This document shows positions 32,823-41,297 of a stretch of 64,000 bases of DNA, piece after piece. The stretch's first letter is position 1. The number at the start of each line of letters is the position of its first letter. Below the pieces are notes generated by a model. That model was not told where the DNA came from, searched no databases, and saw only the letters and a program-made list of their open reading frames with translations. This DNA comes from Rhizobium mongolense subsp. loessense (GTDB lineage: Bacteria; Pseudomonadota; Alphaproteobacteria; Rhizobiales; Rhizobiaceae). Location of the stretch: positions 62,001-126,000 of the forward strand of contig NZ_FMTM01000009.1 of NCBI RefSeq assembly GCF_900099775.1, written 5' to 3'. The translations under genes were made by a program, and so were the position numbers.

Positions 32823-34214
32823 ATGAACCTTAGACATCAGATTGTGGCGTTGGCCATCATCCCATTGATCCTGGCCATCCTGATCGTCACAGCGTTCATC
32901 ACGTGGCAATCGGCCACGCTTGTGCGAAGCAGCATCGACACGTTCGAGCGAAACATGCTCAAGGCCAAGGAAACGGAACTCCTCAATCTGACTAATCTTG
33001 CGCTCTCTGCCATTCATGACATCTACGAAGCCGCCGGTCCGGAGGACGAAGTAGCAAAGGAGAAGGTTCGCGCCATCCTGACCGCTCTCGACTACGGCAA
33101 GGACGGCTATTTCTTTGTCTATGACTACGACGGCAACAATGTCGTGCATCCGCGCCAGGCGTTCCGGCCGGGGCACAATTGGCTCAACCTGACGGATTCA
33201 GATGGCGACAAGGTTGTCGCCAATCTCATCGAGAAGGCCAAGGAGGGCGGCGGCCTTCACCAATACAAGTGGCAAAAACCCTCCTCCGGAGAGGTGGCCG
33301 ACAAACTGTCCTTCGCCGTCGGCCTCGACAAATGGAAGTGGATGCTTGGAACGGGCGTCTATCTTGATGACGTCTTTGCACAGACCGCCGCCGCAAATGC
33401 CGATTTTCGCGCCAATGTCCGCAAGACATTTCTGATCATTGCCCTGATTGCCGTGCCGGCGGTTCTCATCGTATTTGCAACCGGCATGCTGCTGACATTG
33501 AGAGAGCGCCGCCTTGCCGATAGCAAGCTTAAACAGCTCGCGCAGCGCATCATCGATACGCAGGAAGAGGAAAGGGCCCGCCTTGCCCGTGAACTGCATG
33601 ACGGGATATCGCAGAACCTCATCGGCGTCCGCTATGCGATCGATCTGGCGAGCCGCAAGGTCGCAAGCCAGGCCGAAGATGCCGCACGTGCAATCGATCG
33701 CGGGGCGGAGGCGCTGAACGGGGCGATCAAGGAGGTACGGCGCCTGTCCCATGACCTGCGTCCGCGAGCGCTCGACGATCTTGGCCTCAGACCGGCGCTC
33801 AAGGCGCTTTGCGATAATTTCTCGGAGCGTACGGCCATCGATACGCATCTTGAGGCGCTGACCTTCAAGAATATGCTGAAGCCTGAAGCGAGCACGGCGC
33901 TCTATCGTGTTGCGCAGGAGGCGTTGAACAATGTGGAGCGGCATTCCGGAGCAACGCGTGTCGACATCAGGATTTGGAGCGTTGGGGGCCGCGTCCGCAT
34001 GACGATCTCCGACAACGGAAACGGTTTCGATGAAGATGTCGCCGAAGGGAAGAAGGCGCTCGGCGGCGGGCTCGGACTGCGCAATATGCAGGAACGCCTG
34101 GCCCATTTCGGTGGCCTGCTGCTGATCAAGACGACACCGGCAGGCACGATGCTGACGGCGATGCTTCCAAGGTCGGCAACGGTGAACCGCGCGCAAGGCA
34201 AGGAAGCAGCATGA
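32823..34214 (+). CDS. mctS: Sensor histidine kinase, MctS-type
   Basis: The 463-residue membrane kinase has a TM segment at residues 7-28, a periplasmic single-Cache domain (DYGKDGYFFVYDYDGNNVVHP near residue 100 and WMLGTGVYLDDV near residue 170), a second TM segment near residues 203-225, and a HisKA_3 dimerisation domain with phospho-acceptor H259 in RLARELHDGISQNL. The ATPase domain ends with SDNGNGFD and GGGLGLRNMQERL. In Rhizobium leguminosarum, MctSR controls the monocarboxylate permease gene mctP, and the same three genes are adjacent here. The ATG at 32823 follows GGGAGGCGGCCT; a GTG at 32796 is less likely. It overlaps mctR by 4 bp. Confidence 0.8.
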   Translation: MNLRHQIVALAIIPLILAILIVTAFITWQSATLVRSSIDTFERNMLKAKETELLNLTNLALSAIHDIYEAAGPEDEVAKEKVRAILTALDYGKDGYFFVYDYDGNNVVHPRQAFRPGHNWLNLTDSDGDKVVANLIEKAKEGGGLHQYKWQKPSSGEVADKLSFAVGLDKWKWMLGTGVYLDDVFAQTAAANADFRANVRKTFLIIALIAVPAVLIVFATGMLLTLRERRLADSKLKQLAQRIIDTQEEERARLARELHDGISQNLIGVRYAIDLASRKVASQAEDAARAIDRGAEALNGAIKEVRRLSHDLRPRALDDLGLRPALKALCDNFSERTAIDTHLEALTFKNMLKPEASTALYRVAQEALNNVERHSGATRVDIRIWSVGGRVRMTISDNGNGFDEDVAEGKKALGGGLGLRNMQERLAHFGGLLLIKTTPAGTMLTAMLPRSATVNRAQGKEAA

Positions 34215-34855
34215 GCGGCAGGAAAAGTATCAAGGTTCTTTTGATCGACAATCATCCGCTGGTTCTGGACGGGTTAGGGGCGGTGCTGGAAACCTATGAA
34301 CACCTCGAGATTGTCGGTACAGCCGGATTGGCCCGCGCAGGGCTCGAGATTGCGCTGAGGGAAAGGCCAGCTGTCGTATTGATGGATATCAATATGCCGC
34401 AGCTCAGCGGAATCGACGCCATCGAGCTGTTCAAGGAACAGCTGCCGGAAACACGGATCCTGATGCTGTCGATGCACGACAGTCGCGAATATATTTCCAC
34501 CTCGGTGCTGCACGGAGCCTCCGGTTACATTCTCAAGGATGTCTCCACCGACGAGATCATCGCTGCAATCGAAGCCGTGGCAAACGGCAAAACCTACTTC
34601 TCTTCCGGTGTCTCGGATGTTCTGCTCGAGCGAAAGGAGACGCCGGATGCGCTTCCTCTGACGACGCGCGAGCATGATGTTTTATTGTTGCTGGCGGCAG
34701 GAAAGAGCAACCGTGATATTGCCCAGACCCTCGGTATCTCGGCTGCAACGGTCGAGACCCATCGCAAGAACATCAAGAGGAAGCTCAACATTACGACGAC
34801 AGCTGGATTGACCCGCTATGCTATCGAGAACGGATTGACCTGGGGCGACAGTTAA
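34211..34855 (+). CDS. mctR: NarL/FixJ-type response regulator, MctR-type
   Basis: The 214-residue regulator has a receiver domain with phospho-acceptor D59 in VVLMDINMPQ and the conserved Lys in YILKDVSTDE near residue 107. The LuxR-type helix-turn-helix covers residues 150-205 (LTTREHDVLLLLAAG, then ATVETHRKNIKRKL). It starts at an ATG overlapping the mctS stop, so the two are made together. The likely target is the mctP promoter downstream, where a 7-bp-arm palindrome is found. Assignment to MctR is by gene order and family; the effector monocarboxylate is not shown by the sequence. Confidence 0.8.
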   Translation: MSGRKSIKVLLIDNHPLVLDGLGAVLETYEHLEIVGTAGLARAGLEIALRERPAVVLMDINMPQLSGIDAIELFKEQLPETRILMLSMHDSREYISTSVLHGASGYILKDVSTDEIIAAIEAVANGKTYFSSGVSDVLLERKETPDALPLTTREHDVLLLLAAGKSNRDIAQTLGISAATVETHRKNIKRKLNITTTAGLTRYAIENGLTWGDS

Positions 34856-35542
34856 GCGACTTGCGCCTACTGGGTGGCCCCACGTATTTTGCCGGTTTTC
34901 GCTCTTGTTGCCAAAATGGTCCGCAAAAGACCAGTCATCCGGTGGTCGCGCTGTCCAAAGCGGGGTGACGGCGGGGAGGCCACCCTGGTAATCCGTCGGT
35001 TGAAGGGCTCGCTTTTGCTCCCGCATTGCAAGCCCTTCGAAGAGGCATGCCCATGAAAAGTGAAGCATAGACCGGTTTGAAGAAATAGCTGCCTTTGAGG
35101 AACGCGCCTGGACTTCAACATAGCGGCTACGACGCCCTGGCGAAACAGCAAGCGCGTGGCGCGCTTGGCAGTCAGCCAAGGCAGGCTGGCGGGGAATGCT
35201 CACGTCCAGCGAAATTCGACGCATGACTGATCGCTGTGTGCTCGACTACGGACTAAGCATCAAAGCAGGATGAATCGCGTCTACCCACTTGTGGGTATAT
35301 GCGATTATTTTACGCTTCCTGCCACCTTGCCAGACGAAAACCGCCGCCATAGGACTTCACCACGGCTGGCCCAAAGCGAGCCGTTGGGAGGATTTCAATT
35401 GCATTACGCCTGCTTCCGTTCAGTCGGAAAAGCCGTCGCGACAGCCTGAGCCAGGTTCGCCCCAGCGATCGACTGACAAGCCCGCCTTCCACGCCGACAA
35501 CTGCAACTTGGCGCCACATCTGGCGCCCGAGAGGTATCCGAC
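34856..35542. promoter_or_regulatory. Long 5' region of the mctP transcript
   Basis: About 690 bp without a convincing gene separates mctR from the DUF3311 gene. At 35282-35297 TACCCAC-TT-GTGGGTA forms a 7-bp-arm palindrome beside an AT-rich segment (TATGCGATTATTTTACG), a candidate MctR operator with promoter. The rest shows nothing. Confidence 0.5.
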
Positions 35543-35740
35543 ATGGAAAAATCACGGAACAAAGCAGCGCTCTGGCTGCTCGTCATTCCCTATATCGGCC
35601 TGCTCTGGCCGCCCCTTTACAATATCCGCGAGCCTGCACTCTTCGGATTTCCATTCTTCTATTGGTACCAGCTTCTCTGGGTGCCGATCACCGCCACGCT
35701 GACTTGGATCGCCTATCGGAGCACGCGCAATGACGACTGA
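35543..35740 (+). CDS. DUF3311 small membrane protein
   Basis: The 65-residue protein has two predicted membrane segments: LWLLVIPYIGLLWPPLYN and FGFPFFYWYQLLWVPITATLTWI. DUF3311 proteins are commonly encoded just before solute:sodium symporters and are likely small partner subunits; this matches the position directly before mctP, with an 11-bp overlap. The ATG at 35543 follows CGAGAGGTATCCGAC. The first TM ends in a PPLYN motif typical of the family. Confidence 0.85.
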   Translation: MEKSRNKAALWLLVIPYIGLLWPPLYNIREPALFGFPFFYWYQLLWVPITATLTWIAYRSTRNDD

Positions 35741-37205
35741 TATCGACAGCACGGCGCTCGGCGTCTTCCTCTTCTTCTTCGCACTCGTCACGATCCTGGG
35801 TTTCGTCGCCTCCCGCTGGCGTAAGCCTGAAACGCTTGCCCATATCGACGAGTGGGGTCTGGGTGGTCGCAGCTTCGGCACATGGATCACCTGGTTTTTG
35901 GTCGGCGGCGACTTCTACACGGCCTATACGGTGATCGCCGTTCCCGCACTCGTCTACACGGTCGGTGCCTACGGCTTCTTCGCGCTGCCCTATACCATCG
36001 TCGTCTATCCCTTCGTCTTCATGGTCATGCCCATTCTCTGGAAACGGGCCAGGGACTTCGGCTATGTGACGGCCGGCGACGTCGTGCACGGTCAATACGG
36101 TTCGCGCGGCCTCGAACTCGCCGTCGCAGCAACCGGCGTCATCGCCACCATGCCCTATATTGCGCTCCAGCTCGTCGGCATGACAGCGGTGCTCAAGGCG
36201 CTCGGCCTGCATGGCGAACTGCCGCTGGCGATCGCCTTCATCGTGCTTGCGCTTTACACCTATTCCGCGGGCTTGCGTGCCCCGGCGCTGATCGCCTTCG
36301 TCAAGGACATCATGATCTATATCGTGGTCATCGCAGCCGTGGCGCTCATTCCCTCGAAGCTCGGCGGCTATGCCAACGTATTTGCCTCAGCCGATGCGGC
36401 TTTCCAGGTCAAGGGGAAGGGGGATCTCCTGCTCGCTGGCAACCAGTACGTCGCCTATGCGACGCTAGCTTTTGGCTCGGCGCTCGCCGCGTTCATGTAT
36501 CCGCATACGCTGACGGGTATCTTCGCTTCGAACAGCGGCAAGACGATCCGCAAGAATGCCGTCTTGCTGCCGGCCTATACGCTGCTGCTCGGTCTTCTCG
36601 CGCTGCTCGGATATATGGGCCATGCCGCCGGGCTGAAGCTCGAAAACGCCAATGACGTCGTGCCGGTCTTGTTCAAGACGCTGTTCTCGGGATGGTTCTC
36701 CGGCTTCGCCTTCGCGGCGATCGCCATCGGTGCCCTCGTGCCGGCGGCGGTGATGAGCATCGGTGCCGCCAACCTCTTCACGCGCAATTTCTGGAAGGCT
36801 TATGTCAACCCGAATGTCAGCGACGCGGGTGAAGCCAAGGTCGCCAAACTGACCTCGCTCGTCGTCAAGGTCGGCGCACTGCTGGTCATCATCTTCCTGC
36901 CGACGCAGTTTGCACTCGACCTGCAATTGCTCGGCGGCATCTGGATCCTGCAGACGCTGCCGGCCCTGGTCTTCGGCCTCTATACCAACTGGTTCCGTGC
37001 GCCGGGCCTACTCGCCGGCTGGTTCGTCGGCTTCATCGGCGGCACCTTCCTCGTCTGGGATGCCGGCTGGAAGCCGTTGCACCTGATTAGCCTCGGTGGG
37101 GAACCCTTCACCATCTATACCGGTCTTCTTGCCCTTGCGGCAAACATCGCCGTCGCGGTGGTTGTCAATGCAGTCGTGCCGGCAAGGACCCCGGCGCGGG
37201 CTTGA
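35730..37205 (+). CDS. mctP: Monocarboxylate permease MctP (SSS family)
   Basis: MctP takes up lactate, pyruvate, propionate and alanine-like substrates in rhizobia. The 491-residue inner-membrane protein has about 13 predicted membrane helices and the SSS pattern: WGLGGRSFGTWITWFLVGGDFYTAYT near residue 38, TAGDVVHGQYGSRGLE near residue 112, FMYPHTLTGIFASNSGKTIRKNA near residue 254, and GALVPAAVMSIGAANLFTRNFWKAY near residue 330. The start is the ATG at 35730, overlapping the DUF3311 gene. An acetate permease (ActP) is the nearest alternative; linkage to mctSR favours MctP. Confidence 0.85.
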   Translation: MTTDIDSTALGVFLFFFALVTILGFVASRWRKPETLAHIDEWGLGGRSFGTWITWFLVGGDFYTAYTVIAVPALVYTVGAYGFFALPYTIVVYPFVFMVMPILWKRARDFGYVTAGDVVHGQYGSRGLELAVAATGVIATMPYIALQLVGMTAVLKALGLHGELPLAIAFIVLALYTYSAGLRAPALIAFVKDIMIYIVVIAAVALIPSKLGGYANVFASADAAFQVKGKGDLLLAGNQYVAYATLAFGSALAAFMYPHTLTGIFASNSGKTIRKNAVLLPAYTLLLGLLALLGYMGHAAGLKLENANDVVPVLFKTLFSGWFSGFAFAAIAIGALVPAAVMSIGAANLFTRNFWKAYVNPNVSDAGEAKVAKLTSLVVKVGALLVIIFLPTQFALDLQLLGGIWILQTLPALVFGLYTNWFRAPGLLAGWFVGFIGGTFLVWDAGWKPLHLISLGGEPFTIYTGLLALAANIAVAVVVNAVVPARTPARA

Positions 37206-37216
37206 AACAAGAACAG

Positions 37217-37244
37217 CGGAGGACTGCGGCAATGCGGTCCTCCG
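37217..37244 (+). terminator. Hairpin downstream of mctP
   Basis: CGGAGGACTGC pairs with GCGGTCCTCCG (10 of 11) around a 6-base loop, 11 bp after the mctP stop. There is no clear T-run, so it may work as a weak terminator or transcript-end stem. Confidence 0.55.
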
Positions 37245-37370
37245 GACGAGACGTCGTGGTGTGGTTCTTAGTGTGTTAGAAAACGCATGAAGAGCAGAAA
37301 GCGTGCGATTGCCTCGGGCAGGCCCGGCCACGAAGACCGAGTATCGTGCCGGATCGGTGTGAAGCGGCGC

Positions 37371-38099
37371 CTATCGCGCGCGCCCGGCGATGATTTCATC
37401 AGTGTTTGCCAAGGCCTTTCGAACCGCGCTGCGGGCCGTATGCGGCCGTTGCAATCGAATGCTTCTCTCGATGCTTTTCTGCGTATGCCGCAGGCTGCTG
37501 CCCTCCCGCACGACATGGGCAAGAAGATGATTGAGGGCGGATTCGATCAGAACGCCCAAGGGTACGAGCAGGTCGTTGCCGGAGGCGCGCAAGATTGCGA
37601 TATGAAACCGAGCGTCGGACTCGGTTCGTTGCTGGGGCGATGTCGCCCGACCCATTTCGTGAAGGGCCCGGCTGATCTCAATCATCTGCTCTTCGGTTCG
37701 CCGCTCGGCGGCCAGCGCCGTCGCCTCCGGCTCGATCATGTGGCGAAGCTCCTGCACCGCTCTTAAGAAGGGCTCGCGGTCGGGTGATGCCGCATACCAG
37801 CCCAAGACGTCGCGGTCCAAGAGGTTCCAGCGCTCTTTGGGCTCCACCCAGCTGCCGATTTTCGGGCGCGAGGCGAGCAGGCCCTTTGCCATCAGCATCT
37901 TGATCGCCTCGCGCACGGCCGATCGGCTGACATTGAACATTTCGGACCATTTCGCCTCATTCGGCAGAATGGTTCCGGGCGGATAATCGCCACGCACGAT
38001 GCGAAGCCCGATCTCGCCGGCCACCGAAACATGCACGCTTCCGCCGGCCATGCGGGGGACGGTCGGGTCAGAGCGCTTTGTTGTTTTCCTGTCCGGCAT
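37371..38099 (-). CDS. GntR-family (FCD) regulator
   Basis: The 242-residue protein has a winged helix at residues 20-95 (GLRIVRGDYPPGTILPNEAKWSEMF, VSRSAVREAIKMLMAKGLL) and an all-helical FCD ligand domain (RHMIEPEATALAAE, DARFHIAILRASGNDLL) with the His and Asp metal-binding positions of the class. The ATG at 38099 begins MPDRKTTKRSD; a longer frame to 38168 lacks support. It lies immediately after the terminator of the sugar-binding-protein transcript on the same strand. A perfect FCD-type site (TNGTNNNACNA) lies 2.2 kb away, in the divergent sugar-transporter promoter, which is its likely target. Confidence 0.85.
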   Translation of the reverse strand: MPDRKTTKRSDPTVPRMAGGSVHVSVAGEIGLRIVRGDYPPGTILPNEAKWSEMFNVSRSAVREAIKMLMAKGLLASRPKIGSWVEPKERWNLLDRDVLGWYAASPDREPFLRAVQELRHMIEPEATALAAERRTEEQMIEISRALHEMGRATSPQQRTESDARFHIAILRASGNDLLVPLGVLIESALNHLLAHVVREGSSLRHTQKSIERSIRLQRPHTARSAVRKALANTDEIIAGRAR

Positions 38100-38213
38100 C
38101 TGATTCAATCGCCTCAGCACCTTGTGATCCCCAGCACGGCCTAGGTCAAAAGTTGCCGCAAATGACAAGAGACGTCAGCGAGCCTTCATCACCTTAAGAT
38201 GATCGGAAAAGCC

Positions 38214-38241
38214 GGAGCGCCCAGTGGTTTTTGGGCGCTCC
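38214..38241 (-). terminator. Intrinsic terminator after the sugar-binding-protein gene
   Basis: GGAGCGCCCA pairs perfectly with TGGGCGCTCC around 8 bases. Read on the reverse strand it is followed by GGCTTTTCC, about 10 bp after the binding-protein stop. Confidence 0.85.
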
Positions 38242-38251
38242 GAACCACGCG

Positions 38252-39238
38252 TTATTTCTGGATGCAGGTGTCGACTGTGTCCTTGGTGCATTCGTCGAGG
38301 CCGGTGAACACCGGATCCTCAACCGGCTTTCCGGCGATCAGGTCCATCATCACGGAGGGTGCCTTGTAGCCCATTTCGAACGGACGCTGGCCGACCAGCG
38401 CGGTGACAAGGCCCTCCTTGGCTATCGCCACTTCATCGCCAATCGTGTCGGCGGCGCCGATGACGAACTCGTTCTTGGCGATCTTTTCGGCGATCGGCTT
38501 GAACAGGTCGCGGTAGGGCTGGGGCGCGCCGAAGAGCGGCCAGCCGCCCATGATGCCGAAGCCGGCAAGGTCGGGATTGGCGGCGAGGATGTCAGTCATC
38601 GCCTGCACGCCCTTGGCGCCGTCGTCATTGGTGAACACTGGGCAGCCGGCGACCTCGGTCCAGCCGCCTTCGCCCTTGAGCTCGGTCAGCCCTTCCTTGC
38701 CCGACAGCGAATCGCGCCAGCCCTGTGCGCGACGCAGAATGTTGTCGGCGCCGGGATTGCCCTGGATCGAGCAGACCTTGCCACCATCGGGCTTGGCCTC
38801 TTTCATGTAGTCGCCGATGCGCTTGCCCATCAGATAGTTGTCGGTGCCGAGATAGGTCTTTCGCAGAGCGGCGTCTTCCTTGGCAAGGTCGGCGTCGAGC
38901 GTCATCACCGGAACGCTCGGATTGGCTGTCTTGAGTGTCTGGGCGATAAGCTTGGCGTTCGACGGCGAGATGGCGATCGCAGCCGTATCGGCCTTGCCCA
39001 GCATGTCCTGGACGATCTGGGCCTCGCCGGCTTCATCGGATGTCGATGCCGGGCCTGTGTAGAAGCACTCATATTCCGAGTCTGGATTTTCCTTGTTCCA
39101 TTTCTGGCAACCCTGGTTGATCGCCTCGAAGAACGGGTTGTCGAGTCCTTTCACGACGATGACGAGCTGCTTCTTGGCAAGCGCCGGGCCGGCGGTGAGT
39201 GCCAAGGCCGTGAATGCAAGTAGTAATGCCTTCCTCAT
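38252..39238 (-). CDS. Simple-sugar ABC transporter periplasmic binding protein
   Basis: The 328-residue protein has a Sec signal peptide (LLLAFTALALTAGPALA) and a type I binding-protein fold: LVIVVKGLDNPFFEAINQG, ADTAAIAISPSN, PVMTLDADL and GAADTIGDEVAIAKEGLVTALVGQRPFEMGY, close to ribose, xylose or fructose-type binding proteins. The ATG at 39238 follows GGGAGGAAACC. It pairs with the ATPase and permease transcribed the other way from about 40.5 kb; no second set is nearby. The substrate is not determined, but the linked epimerase suggests a sugar that is modified after uptake. Confidence 0.85.
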   Translation of the reverse strand: MRKALLLAFTALALTAGPALAKKQLVIVVKGLDNPFFEAINQGCQKWNKENPDSEYECFYTGPASTSDEAGEAQIVQDMLGKADTAAIAISPSNAKLIAQTLKTANPSVPVMTLDADLAKEDAALRKTYLGTDNYLMGKRIGDYMKEAKPDGGKVCSIQGNPGADNILRRAQGWRDSLSGKEGLTELKGEGGWTEVAGCPVFTNDDGAKGVQAMTDILAANPDLAGFGIMGGWPLFGAPQPYRDLFKPIAEKIAKNEFVIGAADTIGDEVAIAKEGLVTALVGQRPFEMGYKAPSVMMDLIAGKPVEDPVFTGLDECTKDTVDTCIQK

Positions 39239-39286
39239 GGTTTCCTCCCTTGAAACAGACGGGCGCGACGCGACCGCCATACGAAA

Positions 39287-40267
39287 TCAACCCGGGTACC
39301 AGACAATGCGAGGGTCATCGTGCGAACGCTCGTATTGCCAGGCCGAGTCGATAAGCCTTTCCAGATCGTAGCTGGGCTGCCAGTCCAGCAGGTATTTGGC
39401 TTTGCTGTTGTCCATCCAATTCGAGTGGTATTGGCTTGGAATGTCGACAGCCTCAAGGTTTCGCGTGTGCGCCAGATAGGCTGCGACCTCGCCGTAGTCG
39501 ACCGGCCGGTCCATACAGATATTGAAGAGCTGACGCTTTGCGCGGGGATTGTCGATCGCTGCCAGAATGGCCGATACCAGATCGTCAACATGCACGAAGT
39601 TCCGCTTTAGCGGACGTCCGTCGGCGTCGCGCAACAGCGGCACTGTACCGGCTTCCACATAACGTCTCGCATCGTCTTGGGGGACGAGCGCCTTCCAGTC
39701 GGGGCCGCCGAAAACATCATCGCCGAAGGACAGCGTATATTTGAAATCATCCTTTTCCATGATCCACGGTGCGCGAAGGCAGCAGCTGTTGATGCCGTAC
39801 TGGATGGCGAACTGGTCGAGCATCACCTCCTCGAGAACCTTGGAAAGCGCGTAACTTCCAGGATAAGCGCAATGCGGCGTGTCCTCGGTGATCGGTCCGT
39901 CGTGGCGATAGTAGAAATGGCCGATACCGGCATCACCGCCGATGAGGATGAACTGTTGTGCGGTAGCGCTCGTACGGAAGGCTTCGAGTAGCCAGAAAAG
40001 ACCCTTTACGGTTACGTCCATGACGGCGGCAGGCGTTTCCTTGCAAGTGGCAAGATGCAGAACGTGGGTCACGTCTTTCATTGCGGCTGCCGCGACATAC
40101 GGGTCGGCGATCGAGCCCTTTGTGACTTCGACACGGCTGGTCTCAGGAAGCAAACGATTATGGCAAAGCGCGCGGATGCGTGCTTTCGAAAATCTCGGAT
40201 CGTCAAGCAGCCCAGCAATGAAGCGCCGCCCGACCTTGCCCGTCGCACCGGTAACAAGGATCAGCAT
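39287..40267 (-). CDS. NAD(P)-dependent sugar epimerase/dehydratase
   Basis: The 326-residue extended SDR has the dinucleotide-binding GATGKVGRRF at residue 7 (GxxGxxG) and the catalytic YALSK near residue 150 in CAYPGSYALSKVLEE. Ser/Thr of the triad is likely in LIGGDAGIGHFY. It resembles UDP-glucose 4-epimerase-type proteins found in sugar catabolic operons; the ligand is unknown. The ATG at 40267 follows GGGAGAGAGC. It heads the leftward transcript with the binding-protein gene 48 bp downstream, and it faces the ATPase gene. Confidence 0.8.
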   Translation of the reverse strand: MLILVTGATGKVGRRFIAGLLDDPRFSKARIRALCHNRLLPETSRVEVTKGSIADPYVAAAAMKDVTHVLHLATCKETPAAVMDVTVKGLFWLLEAFRTSATAQQFILIGGDAGIGHFYYRHDGPITEDTPHCAYPGSYALSKVLEEVMLDQFAIQYGINSCCLRAPWIMEKDDFKYTLSFGDDVFGGPDWKALVPQDDARRYVEAGTVPLLRDADGRPLKRNFVHVDDLVSAILAAIDNPRAKRQLFNICMDRPVDYGEVAAYLAHTRNLEAVDIPSQYHSNWMDNSKAKYLLDWQPSYDLERLIDSAWQYERSHDDPRIVWYPG

Positions 40268-40321
40268 GCTCTCTCTCCCACGAACAGCTAATATCCGCCT
40301 GCTTCGCACGTCAACGGGTAT

Positions 40322-40332
40322 TTGTCATACAA
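40322..40332. promoter_or_regulatory. Candidate GntR(FCD) operator
   Basis: TTGTCATACAA matches the FadR/FCD consensus TNGTNNNACNA exactly. It lies in the divergent gap between the epimerase and ATPase genes, 50 bp from each promoter area. Confidence 0.6.
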
Positions 40333-40374
40333 AACAGATTTTTGTGATGTCTGCTTGATTCGCCGGACAATTGA

Positions 40375-40403
40375 TTGACGCTTTCGCAAGGTTTTGCGTA
40401 AAT
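40375..40403 (+). promoter_or_regulatory. Candidate sigma70 promoter of the ATPase-permease transcript
   Basis: TTGACG (40375-40380), a 17-bp spacer and GTAAAT (40398-40403). The -35 is good; the -10 is weak. An 8-bp-arm inverted repeat CCCTTGGA/TCCAAGGG (40460-40480) lies in the leader downstream. Confidence 0.45.
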
Positions 40404-40521
40404 GCGATGGAATCGCCTTTCTGGGAGGACATCGGCAAGGCGAGATAGCGGGCATCCATCCCTTGGACGATATCCAAGGGCAAAGAGGAAGCCTGCGAGG
40501 TTTTGGGAGGGTAGCAGGCTG

Positions 40522-41262
40522 GTGGCGGTTCTCGAACTCACCAACATCTCCAAACATTTCGGCGCCATCCAGGCAGTCAACGACGTTTCGCTTTCGCTGG
40601 AGGCGGGCCAGGTCGTCGGTCTCATGGGCGATAACGGCGCCGGAAAGTCGACACTGGTCAAGATGATTGCCGGCAACTTCCGGCCGAGCGAGGGCACCAT
40701 GCGCCTCGACGGCGCGGAAATCGTCATGCACCGGCCGGTAGAGGCGCGCCAGCACGGCATCGAGATCGTTCACCAGGATCTGGCACTGTGCAATAATCTG
40801 ACGGCAGCGGCGAACGTGTTCCTTGGACGCGAGTTGCGGCGCGGCATCGGTCCGCTGAAAGTTCTGGACTACAAGACCATGTACAGGCGTGCCGGCGAGA
40901 TTTTCAGGGAGCTGAAGTCGGAGACGCGTCCCAGGGACCTCGTAAGGCAGATGTCGGGCGGCCAGCGGCAGGCGGTGGCGATTGCGCGCACCATGCTGTC
41001 GGAGGCAAAGATCGTGCTGATGGACGAGCCGACTGCGGCAATTTCCGTTCGCCAGGTGGCGGAGGTGCTCAATCTGATCCGCGAACTGCGTGACCGCGGC
41101 ATTGCCGTTGTCCTGATCAGCCATCGCATGCCGGACGTCTTTACGGTTGCCGACCGCGTCATCGTGTTGCGACGAGGCAGAAAGGTTGCAGACAAGCCGA
41201 TTGCTGCAAGTTCGCCAGAGGAAGTCACAGGTCTTATCACCGGCGCGATCGAACAGGTGTGA
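40522..41262 (+). CDS. Simple-sugar ABC transporter ATPase
   Basis: The 246-residue single-domain ATPase has Walker A LMGDNGAGKSTLVKM near residue 35, the signature QMSGGQRQAVAIAR near residue 142 and Walker B KIVLMDEPTAA near residue 163, all intact. Most sugar ATPases of the RbsA type have two such domains; a single one is typical of FrcA-like systems. The start is a GTG at 40522 after GGGAGG; no in-frame ATG gives a better product. The permease starts 36 bp downstream. Confidence 0.85.
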   Translation: MAVLELTNISKHFGAIQAVNDVSLSLEAGQVVGLMGDNGAGKSTLVKMIAGNFRPSEGTMRLDGAEIVMHRPVEARQHGIEIVHQDLALCNNLTAAANVFLGRELRRGIGPLKVLDYKTMYRRAGEIFRELKSETRPRDLVRQMSGGQRQAVAIARTMLSEAKIVLMDEPTAAISVRQVAEVLNLIRELRDRGIAVVLISHRMPDVFTVADRVIVLRRGRKVADKPIAASSPEEVTGLITGAIEQV

Positions 41263-41297
41263 TCGCGCTGCTTGGATAGTGGAAGAAATGAAGGTCG

